A stretch of DNA of 64,000 bases from Eggerthellaceae bacterium (GTDB lineage: Bacteria; Actinomycetota; Coriobacteriia; Coriobacteriales; Eggerthellaceae). The position numbers were made by a program, and so were the translations under genes. The stretch covers positions 62,001 to 126,000 of the forward strand of contig JAAVZC010000013.1 of the NCBI GenBank assembly GCA_022791455.1, written 5' to 3'. The number at the start of each line of letters is the position of its first letter. Position 1 is the stretch's first letter. Under the pieces are notes generated by a model. That model saw only the letters and a program-made list of their open reading frames with translations. It ran no database searches and was not told where the DNA came from. Shown one piece after another: positions 45,496 through 52,438 of the stretch.

Positions 45496-46821
45496 TTATT
45501 TCTCGGTGCCGTCGCCGAAGAGGAGGTCGTGCTCCAGGCCGGTGAGGTGGCTGCGGGCCTGCTCGCGCAGGTTATTCAGGCCCGCCAGGTACTGGCGGTA
45601 GAGCACCACCGTCAAGTAGCGGCCGGCCGGCGTGAGGGTCAGTTCGTCTTCGTTGTCGGTGGCAAAGGCCTTGTTCGCCCGCATGAAGGCCATCTCCACC
45701 GGAAGGCCCTTCTCCACCGAAACGCCGAAGTCCCGCTCGAATTCGTGCTTGTCGAACCGCAGGCTGTAGAGCTGCAGCAGGAACTTGTAGCGCATAAGGT
45801 CTCGCACTGGCAGGTCGGTGCAACCCATCAGCGGCAGCCGCCCGGAATTCACAATGTCGGCGTACTCCTCCAAGTTGAAGGTGTTCACGAACAGGTTGTC
45901 GCCCAAATGGGTGATGGAGCCGCTGCCGATGCCCACGCATTCTTCATAGGAAACGGCATACTCGTCCACCTCAAGGTGCTGCTTGCGCTCCAGATTCTCG
46001 TCCAGGCGGTTGAAGGTCCAAAGGGTGCGGCGCTCGAAGTAGGGCTTGTCGCCGCCGCAGAGGATGCCGTCAAGGATATGGTAGAAACGGCGCTCCTTGT
46101 CGTAGTCCATCTTCCCCAGCACGCTCTCCATCTTGCGCGTGGTGGCACCGGACTGGTACAGCGGCGAGAAGGTGGTCTGATGGCATCCGCACAGAGCAAT
46201 CTTCTCGCAGTCGGAGATGAGGATGTCCTCCGTCTGAGAGGGGAAGTTGAAGATCATGTCCACGTTCAGCGACTCAAAGTAGGGGGCCGCTTCTCCGATG
46301 CGCTCGAAGATGAGCTCGCCGCTGCCGTACTTCTCGTAACGGTCCATCTGCTTGAGCAGGCCGTCGTCGAAGGACTGCACGCCCACAGAAAGCCGCTGGA
46401 TGCGGCCCTTCAGCTTGTCCAGGTACTCCGGAATGAGGTGGTTGGGGTTGGTCTCGGAATTCACCTCTTTGATGGAGAACATGTCCCGCGCCAGATCGAT
46501 GGTCTCGCACAGCTCGTCGATGTCCACCGTAGGCGTGCCACCGCCAATGTAGGCACTCTCGAAATCGTAGCCCTTGTCCTTCAGCAGCTGCATTTCCTTT
46601 CGCAGCGCCTTGAAGTAGTTGCGGGCGCGCTCCTCGCGATAGGGGAAGCGGTTGAACGAGCAGTACGGGCACAGACGCTCACAGAAAGGCACGTGCACAT
46701 ACAGGGTATAGGCCTGCCCGGGCACGGGGTCCGGCAGCGTGCCAGAGGGTACGGGGTGAAGAGCAAGGGTTTTATCGGTCATAGATTTGACCACAGTAGT
46801 AAGCATGCGCTCGGAGAGCAT
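45496..46821 (-). CDS. HemN/HemW-like radical SAM protein (coproporphyrinogen III oxidase family)
   Basis: 441-residue radical SAM enzyme. The cluster motif is C47-x3-C51-x2-C54 in VPFCERLCPYCSF, and YIGGGTPT, SVGVQSFDD and DMIFNFPSQTED are typical of the HemN/HemW/HutW group. It lacks obvious features that separate the oxygen-independent oxidase, the heme chaperone HemW and the heme-degrading HutW types, so the activity is left open. The ATG at 46821 is set by CAAGGAGG five bases upstream. It leads the ltaE gene in a two-gene operon. Confidence 0.85.
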   Translation of the reverse strand: MLSERMLTTVVKSMTDKTLALHPVPSGTLPDPVPGQAYTLYVHVPFCERLCPYCSFNRFPYREERARNYFKALRKEMQLLKDKGYDFESAYIGGGTPTVDIDELCETIDLARDMFSIKEVNSETNPNHLIPEYLDKLKGRIQRLSVGVQSFDDGLLKQMDRYEKYGSGELIFERIGEAAPYFESLNVDMIFNFPSQTEDILISDCEKIALCGCHQTTFSPLYQSGATTRKMESVLGKMDYDKERRFYHILDGILCGGDKPYFERRTLWTFNRLDENLERKQHLEVDEYAVSYEECVGIGSGSITHLGDNLFVNTFNLEEYADIVNSGRLPLMGCTDLPVRDLMRYKFLLQLYSLRFDKHEFERDFGVSVEKGLPVEMAFMRANKAFATDNEDELTLTPAGRYLTVVLYRQYLAGLNNLREQARSHLTGLEHDLLFGDGTEK

Positions 46822-46869
46822 GGAATCCTCCTTGAATGACGGTAATCAGGAGGATTGTAGCACTGGGCC

Positions 46870-47058
46870 CTACACCTCTTCGCCGTTTTCTCGGGCTATC
46901 TTCTTAATGGCTTCCTCGTGGCCGGCAAGTGCGGCGAAGGGGATGAATTGGGCGGCGCGGTTGTTGACGCCCATGGGGGCGTGGCGCAGGGCGGGGCGGG
47001 GGAGGTTGATGATGTCGTCGTAGGGGCCGGCCGGTTGAGGCGCGCGCTCTTTCGTCAT
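46870..47058 (-). CDS. small YolD-like protein
   Basis: 62 residues. The sequence PYDDIINLPRPALRHAPMGVNNRAAQFIPFAAL matches the short YolD-like protein that accompanies UmuC/UvrX-type Y-family polymerases in Gram-positive bacteria (small PYDDII...M...RAAQF(A/I)PFAAL pattern). Its ATG overlaps the polymerase stop by 4 bases, so it is translationally coupled. Presumed accessory of the polymerase; the molecular role is not established. Confidence 0.82.
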   Translation of the reverse strand: MTKERAPQPAGPYDDIINLPRPALRHAPMGVNNRAAQFIPFAALAGHEEAIKKIARENGEEV

Positions 47059-48563
47059 GCCCGGTGACCTCCAATCTGATGGTTCCGCATTTGGGTAGTG
47101 GCCCCTTCCTGTAGGTTCGCGCCGCGCAGAAGGGCATTCTTGCCAAAGCGCTGCTTGATGGCCTCGGTGGCCTCTTGGGCCGCCCGCTCCCGCTTGAGCA
47201 GCGCTTCTTCGTGGCGCCGCTGCTCTTCAATTTCCTCGTAGCTGTCGAACAGGCTGGCCTGCAAGGGCTCGCTGACTTGTTCGGTCCCTTCTTCCACAAC
47301 GTGGCAGGCGCTCAGGTTCAGGCGGCGCACCATCAGCTGGTCGTCGCAGGTGGCGTCGAAGAGCCGCAGCGCCGTCTGGCTGATCACATGGGCGGAAGCG
47401 GTGGGGAGGGAGAGGCTTTCGGAGGCATGGCCGTGGCCCGGCACCATACGGCCGTAATGGTCCAGCGCCACCGGCCCCGCGTAGGCCGCCTGGTCGTTTA
47501 AGCTGGAGCGGTCGTAGCCAATGTGGAGCACCAGCTGGTTGGCCACCAGCCCCTTGCGCAGCAGGTCTTCCGAGAGCAGCTGGGCCATTTCCCACACCAC
47601 CAGCCGCGCCTCGTCCGCCCGGTAGGGTCGCTGGAGCACTTGCCCTTGGGTGAGGCTCTTGTCGGCGGATTTGTAGCCTTTGATCTGGGCGATGGTCACC
47701 GGCTCATGGCCCCAGGCGTGGTCGATGAGCAGTTCCGCGTTCACACCGAAGGTCTTGAACAGGGTCTCTTCGCTGTGATAGGCCCCCTTCGCCCCCAGCG
47801 AGCAGCGAGCCACGTCCCCCATGGTGCGCAGCCCCATCGCCTGCAGCTTGCGCTCGGTGGCGCGCCCCACGCGCCAGAAATCCGAAAGCGGCTCGTGAGT
47901 CCACAGGTGCCGGCGATAGGCGGCTTCGTCCAGCTCGGCGATGCGTACCCCGTCCTCATCGGCAGGCAACCGCTTCGCCATGATGTCCATGGCCACCTTC
48001 GCCAGATAGAGGTTGGGGCCGATGCCGGCGGTGGCGGTGATGCCGGTTTTCTTCAGCACGTCGCGAATCATGGCGCGGGCAAGGTCGTGGGCGCTCATGC
48101 GGTACAGGGAAAGGTAACCGGTCACGTCCATGAACACCTCATCGATGGAGTAGACGTGGATGTCCTCGGGGGCGATATAGCGCAGATACACCTGGTAGAT
48201 CTTCGCGCTCTCGGCAATGTAGTAGGCCATGCGCGGCGGCGCCACGATGTAGGAGATGGCTTTCGTTGGGTCGGCCGCCAGCTCGTCGGGGAAGGTGGAG
48301 CTGCCGGAGAAGCGGCCGCCGGGCGCCTTCCGCATCCGCGCGCAGTTGGCCTCTTCCACTTTCTGGACCACCTCGAACAAACGCGGCCGCGAGGGCACGC
48401 CAATAGCCTTGAGAGACGGGGAGACCGCCAGGCAGATGGTCTTCTCGGAACGAGAGGAATCCGCCACCACCAGATGGGTGCGCAGCGGGTCGAGCCCCCG
48501 GGAGGCGCACTCGGCAGAAGCGTAGAAGGACTTCAAGTCGATCGCGATATAGGTGCGTTCCAC
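47055..48563 (-). CDS. UmuC/UvrX-type Y-family DNA polymerase
   Basis: 502-residue translesion polymerase. Motifs are YIAIDLKSFYASAECASRGLDP at the N terminus and VYSIDEVFMDVTGYL near residue 130, with helix-hairpin-helix and little-finger regions after. It is distinct from dinB at 32 kb (longer, YolD partner). The GTG at 48563 is chosen: GAAGGGGGG lies just upstream and the family N terminus aligns; longer in-frame extension to 49007 runs through the neighbouring luxR gene. A near-consensus LexA box overlaps its promoter. Confidence 0.92.
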   Translation of the reverse strand: MERTYIAIDLKSFYASAECASRGLDPLRTHLVVADSSRSEKTICLAVSPSLKAIGVPSRPRLFEVVQKVEEANCARMRKAPGGRFSGSSTFPDELAADPTKAISYIVAPPRMAYYIAESAKIYQVYLRYIAPEDIHVYSIDEVFMDVTGYLSLYRMSAHDLARAMIRDVLKKTGITATAGIGPNLYLAKVAMDIMAKRLPADEDGVRIAELDEAAYRRHLWTHEPLSDFWRVGRATERKLQAMGLRTMGDVARCSLGAKGAYHSEETLFKTFGVNAELLIDHAWGHEPVTIAQIKGYKSADKSLTQGQVLQRPYRADEARLVVWEMAQLLSEDLLRKGLVANQLVLHIGYDRSSLNDQAAYAGPVALDHYGRMVPGHGHASESLSLPTASAHVISQTALRLFDATCDDQLMVRRLNLSACHVVEEGTEQVSEPLQASLFDSYEEIEEQRRHEEALLKRERAAQEATEAIKQRFGKNALLRGANLQEGATTQMRNHQIGGHRA

Positions 48564-48596
48564 GCCATTGCCCCCCTTCGGTTCATCAGAGAAAGC

Positions 48597-48617
48597 ATTA
48601 TAGCGCACACCTGTTCG
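48597..48617 (-). promoter_or_regulatory. LexA (SOS) box and -10 of the Y-family polymerase gene
   Basis: On the minus strand CGAACAGGTGTGCG (48617 to 48604) matches the Gram-positive SOS box CGAAC-N4-GTTCG at all but one position, and is followed two bases later by TATAAT (48602 to 48597). LexA binding there would block the promoter. The leader to the GTG is about 30 bases. Confidence 0.72.
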
Positions 48618-48650
48618 CATAAAACCGCAAAACGGCCTTCGGCTCACACG

Positions 48651-48686
48651 GGATCTCTCCACTCGCTCCGCTCGGTCGAGATGACA
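48651..48686. repeat. dispersed extragenic repeat (CTCGCTCCGCTCGG type)
   Basis: A 36-base run beginning GGATCTCTCCACTCGCTCCG and ending GTCGAGATGACA, with ATCTC/GAGAT ends that can pair. I recognise this as the short extragenic sequence found in many copies across very different bacterial genomes. It lies 7 bases beyond the luxR stop codon. Confidence 0.65.
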
Positions 48687-48693
48687 TGGGAGG

Positions 48694-50415
48694 TTATTCC
48701 GTGTACTGTTCCATGTAGTCGAGGATTTCTTGGCGGGAGTGGAACCCCGTCTTCGAATAGATGCGCTTGATGTGGGCGTGGGCGGTATCGGGGCTGATGG
48801 AAAGCACGTCGGCCACCTTCTTCTGGGTATAGCCCTGGGCGTAGAGGGCCAGCACCTCCACCTCGCGCGGGGAAAGCAGGAAGCGCTCGCCAATCTGCCG
48901 CGCCCGATCCTGCAGGGAGCCGCTCTGGCTCTCTTGCCGCGGCTCGGGACGGTCAAGACCCATAATGCGGGCAATGAGGGAATCGCGCTCCGGTTCAAGC
49001 CCATCAATCAGCGACGAGAAGGACTCGGACGAAGCCATCGCCGACGGCACCGCCTCGCTTTTCCCACCGTTCGCCTCAAGGGAGAGGACCGAGAACTTCT
49101 GACAATACTCGCAGGCGATGCGCCGCTCCGCAACGCTCTGACGGATGCGAGCGAACTGCCCAAGCACCACCTGGGTGGAGATGAGAATGAGCGCGGCCAT
49201 GGCCACGGCGGCGAAGGGGCTGTCGGCGTGCAGCTGATAGCTTCCCATGAGCACCATGCGAGCAACCGCGCGCGAGCCCAGCCAAATGATCCAACCGGCG
49301 CAAGCATAGTAGAAGGGGTCGCGCCAGCCGGCGGTCATGAACGCGAGCGTGACATACCACACAAACCCCACCATAAAGGCGTTAAGGGCGGTGGCGAAAA
49401 CGGCACCGTACTCCAGGTTCTCGGGGAAAAGAGTGAAAGCGAACAGGGCGCACAGAGCGCAGCCCTCCATGAAAAGGAACGCCCCCACCGTGAGCACCTG
49501 CTGGCGCCGGCCGAGCACCGCAGCAACCACGATGGCGCAGACGACGATCACCATCGCCGCGTAAAGGAACCGCGTGGGCATGGTGAAGGGAATGGGCAGG
49601 CCGTCCGGATAGCCGCGCAAAAGCCCCACCACGAATCCCATCAGCCCCACGCCCACCGCGTTCACCACCAAGAAGCTGCGGCTTTCCATGACAGAGACGG
49701 AAAATCCGAAGTAGTCTTCGGAAAACGTGGTAGAGGCAATGGTGCGGGCTAAGGGCTGGCGGTGGGCAAATACCACACAACCCACCTGGGCCATCACGAA
49801 CACGAGCGCCACCAGGTACTCCGCCGGCTTGGGCACAAGCGCGCAAATATAGGTAAGCACCTCACTTGCCGCCAAAGCCGAGAAGACCGTAACCGCTGCC
49901 GTTATGCTGGCAGAGCCCCTGAGCGAGCGCAGCCAGCAGAACATGCAACCCGAGCCGAAAAGGGTGCAAGCGGCGCAGAGCAAAAGCTCCGCTGTGCCGC
50001 CCGCCGCTCCCGCCTGGTACAGCACGGCGAGGCAGAGAAGGCTCGCCGCCTCCGCCCCAACGCACAGCTTCCCCAATCGCTCGACGGTTTTTTGAGACAG
50101 GGGAGAGGTGCGGAACCAAAAGTAGACGAGGCAGAGCAGGAGCACCGCAAGCGCAATGAGCATGGCACCGTCGGTGAAGACGCCGTCGTCGCTGCTCTCG
50201 TAGCTGCCGTAGGCACCGGACAGAATGCCCACACGGGCGCAGGCCAACCCAATAATCGAGGGGAGCAGGGCACGGTAGCGCGGCGCGTCTTTCAGCCCTT
50301 CGCTCATCGAAGGGGCAGCCGTTTCCTTTTCGGTGGTTGCACCCCCTTGGGCGCAGGTTTCACAATCCCTTTGCGAGCAACCATCGGCCTTAAATTCCCA
50401 TTCGTTCTGCGCCAT
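48694..50415 (-). CDS. LuxR-type regulator with multi-helix membrane domain
   Basis: 573 residues. An N-terminal cytoplasmic stretch containing a small cysteine cluster (GCSQRDCETC near residues 12-21) precedes about twelve membrane helices, a linker of about 90 residues, and a C-terminal LuxR DNA-binding domain (LLSPREVEVLALYAQGYTQKKVADVLSISPDTAHAHIKRIYSK). It is divergent from the NifU-fusion gene and near the AOR and molybdoenzyme genes, so these are candidate targets. The cysteine cluster could sense redox or metal; that is inference. GGGGGAGGT precedes the ATG. Confidence 0.9.
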   Translation of the reverse strand: MAQNEWEFKADGCSQRDCETCAQGGATTEKETAAPSMSEGLKDAPRYRALLPSIIGLACARVGILSGAYGSYESSDDGVFTDGAMLIALAVLLLCLVYFWFRTSPLSQKTVERLGKLCVGAEAASLLCLAVLYQAGAAGGTAELLLCAACTLFGSGCMFCWLRSLRGSASITAAVTVFSALAASEVLTYICALVPKPAEYLVALVFVMAQVGCVVFAHRQPLARTIASTTFSEDYFGFSVSVMESRSFLVVNAVGVGLMGFVVGLLRGYPDGLPIPFTMPTRFLYAAMVIVVCAIVVAAVLGRRQQVLTVGAFLFMEGCALCALFAFTLFPENLEYGAVFATALNAFMVGFVWYVTLAFMTAGWRDPFYYACAGWIIWLGSRAVARMVLMGSYQLHADSPFAAVAMAALILISTQVVLGQFARIRQSVAERRIACEYCQKFSVLSLEANGGKSEAVPSAMASSESFSSLIDGLEPERDSLIARIMGLDRPEPRQESQSGSLQDRARQIGERFLLSPREVEVLALYAQGYTQKKVADVLSISPDTAHAHIKRIYSKTGFHSRQEILDYMEQYTE

Positions 50416-50617
50416 TGAAACTGTTACCTCCCCCCAAGGCCCGCGCAGTAAGGATTAACAATTACCTCACGAGAGGTTCACCGCGCGTCCCTCACTCCTC
50501 AACTGAATTATGATCTCTCTCATAGAATTCGATCAAGCATTTTCCCAAGTCGTAACAAGATGTTTCCATTGGGGATATAGCATTGGGGAAACCGGTCAAG
50601 TCAAGGAGGTATTGGCC
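50416..50617. promoter_or_regulatory. divergent control region, luxR / NifU-fusion gene
   Basis: Contains a dyad ACCTC-ACGA-GAGGT (50464-50477) and a direct repeat CATTGGGGA at 50567-50575 and 50581-50589 (14-base period), preceded by a related TTTTCCCAAG. These look like regulator sites but I cannot assign them. A strong CAAGGAGG lies before the ATG at 50618. Confidence 0.5.
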
Positions 50618-52288
50618 ATGGGGGATACGCGCGACGTCTTTTTCGAGCCGCAGGAGCGGGCGGTCATCCGCACCGCCGACGTGTACCAGACGCAGATCGA
50701 AGTGGGCACCACCGGTTACTCGGATACGCTGCTCAACATTGTCGCCACGTTCAAGAACAGCGGGCGGCCGGAAGGCTTCAACGCCCAGTCAATGGTGGGG
50801 AAGTCGAAGCGGGGAGAGGTGGCGCTCAGGCTGTTCGCCCGCATCAACCCCGAAACCGAAGTGATCGAGCAGGCGGGGTTCAAATCTCGCGGCTGCTTGG
50901 CCATGACCGCCTGCGCGAGCGTCATTTGCGACCTCATCGAGGGCAAAACTCTGCCCGAGGCGCTCACCGTCACCACCGAAGACGTGCTGGAGGCAGTGGA
51001 CGGCGTCCCCTGGGACAAAAGCTACACGCCCGATTTCGCCGTCGAAGCGGTGCGCGCCCTCTACGGCGACTGGCTCTACCGCAACGGCGCCACCTTGGCG
51101 CAGCTCAACGAGCAGTTGCCCTGCGACGAGAACTCCCTTTCCTGCCTGAAATGCGAGCACTGCTCGCTGCGCGACACCCGCACCGACCTGCTGGTGGACG
51201 AGATGGTGAAGGGCCGCGAAGGTGCTGCGGCTGGCGCGGGCGCCGGAATCGCCGTCATCGCAGAAGAGCATGTCTCCAGCGATGGTGGGGTCGGCGAAGG
51301 GGCTGCCGTTGAAACTGAAGAGGCGCTCGAGCCCGAGGGATCCGACGAGCTGGACGCTGCCGACCGCGAATTGGTTGAGCACAATGCCATCGCCGATCTG
51401 TGCGAGGCAGTGCGCGCCGCCTCCGCCGATTCCCGCCTTTCTTCTCCTGCGGAGTGGGACGAATTAGGCCTCGTGCCCGCCCACCTTTCCGCGGAAGACT
51501 TCGAAATGCTGGCCTATGAATATCTAGAGGAGAACACCGACCTCCATGCCGTAGCTGCCCCCGTGGCCAAAGGCGAGGCTGCTCCGGCTAACCCCCATGT
51601 GAAGTCCCGCTTCCGCACCGCCACCAAGGCGGTGGGCGTGCCGCCTTTCGCCGCCAAGAGCAAAGCCGAACCAGTCGAAGAGAGGGAAGCGAACGACCCC
51701 TCCCAGGAGCCCCAAGAGCAAGATAGCCGCGCTTCCGCTGTCAACGCCGCAAGCCAGCGCCCCGCTGCAACCAATCCCGGTGGCACCATCGACCCTGCCA
51801 CCGGGCTGCGCATCCCCGCCGGCTATCGCCTTGAGGAAATCGAAGGCGAGCTGGTGCTGGTGCAAACCGACGAGGAGACCGCCCCCGTCGAGAAGGCCAT
51901 CGACTGCGAGCATATTCGCGCGCTGGTGGGAGCCCACAGCTACTACCTCTACGACAACACCCTCATGACCGACGCCTTCGCCCGCTGGGCTTTCCTGGCC
52001 GCCGAGGGAAACCCCATGGTGACGCTGGCCGAATGCGCCCGCGAGGAGTGCCGCACCTATCCGCGCCCGCTCGCTGCCGCGAGCCTCGCCAACGACCCCT
52101 TCCACCTGGACGCAGATGCCGTGGCCGCCGCCTTCGCCGCCATGGCCGGCAACGCCGACTTCGCCGACATCGCCCAGGTGCAGGACTCCAAGGGCGACCT
52201 CTACTTCTATTCCACGGACCTCATGAGCGCAGATCTGGCGGAATCCCTCGCCGAATGGTACGGCGTCGAGCGCGCCCGCAACGTATAA
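50618..52288 (+). CDS. NifU-like N-terminal domain fused to an unknown C-terminal region
   Basis: 556 residues. Residues about 20-130 resemble the NifU/IscU iron-sulfur scaffold domain (GTTGYSDTLLNIVATFKNSGRPEGF, AGFKSRGCLAMTACASVICDLIEGKTLPEAL). A CLKCEHCSL cysteine cluster follows near residue 172. Then comes a low-complexity acidic and Ala-rich linker, and a C-terminal conserved-looking block starting ATGLRIPAGYRLEEIEGELVLVQT and ending in HSYYLYDNTLMTDAFARWAFL and YFYSTDLMSADLAESLAEWYGV. I do not recognise the C-terminal part. It is convergent with AOR, suggesting a cluster-delivery or maturation role for that enzyme (inference). ATG 50618 follows AAGGAGG. Confidence 0.75.
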   Translation: MGDTRDVFFEPQERAVIRTADVYQTQIEVGTTGYSDTLLNIVATFKNSGRPEGFNAQSMVGKSKRGEVALRLFARINPETEVIEQAGFKSRGCLAMTACASVICDLIEGKTLPEALTVTTEDVLEAVDGVPWDKSYTPDFAVEAVRALYGDWLYRNGATLAQLNEQLPCDENSLSCLKCEHCSLRDTRTDLLVDEMVKGREGAAAGAGAGIAVIAEEHVSSDGGVGEGAAVETEEALEPEGSDELDAADRELVEHNAIADLCEAVRAASADSRLSSPAEWDELGLVPAHLSAEDFEMLAYEYLEENTDLHAVAAPVAKGEAAPANPHVKSRFRTATKAVGVPPFAAKSKAEPVEEREANDPSQEPQEQDSRASAVNAASQRPAATNPGGTIDPATGLRIPAGYRLEEIEGELVLVQTDEETAPVEKAIDCEHIRALVGAHSYYLYDNTLMTDAFARWAFLAAEGNPMVTLAECAREECRTYPRPLAAASLANDPFHLDADAVAAAFAAMAGNADFADIAQVQDSKGDLYFYSTDLMSADLAESLAEWYGVERARNV

Positions 52289-52310
52289 AAGCCCGCTTAC
52301 TCCGAAAACG

Positions 52311-52345
52311 AGAAGTGCCCCGCGGTTGTGCGGGGCACTTCTATG
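52311..52345. terminator. bidirectional terminator between the NifU fusion and AOR
   Basis: AGAAGTGCCCCGC (52311-52323) pairs perfectly with GCGGGGCACTTCT (52330-52342), loop GGTTGT. Reading leftwards the stem is followed by CGTTTTC, so it suits AOR; it can also stop the NifU-fusion transcript. A second hairpin (GTTGGCTCG at 52390-52398 with CGAGCCAAC at 52415-52423) lies nearer AOR. Confidence 0.8.
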
Positions 52346-52438
52346 AGGGGAACAACCACAAGCGGGTTGACGAAAATGCAAGCCCCTCGGTTGGCTCGAA
52401 GCCCGTTCGCGCTCCGAGCCAACTCGTTGCAGCAACAG

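Noticed and set aside
48563..49007. Y-family polymerase extended N-terminally to 49007 (650 residues).
   Set aside because: The extra 148 codons lie within the luxR gene read in another frame and match no polymerase sequence; GTG 48563 has a strong ribosome site.
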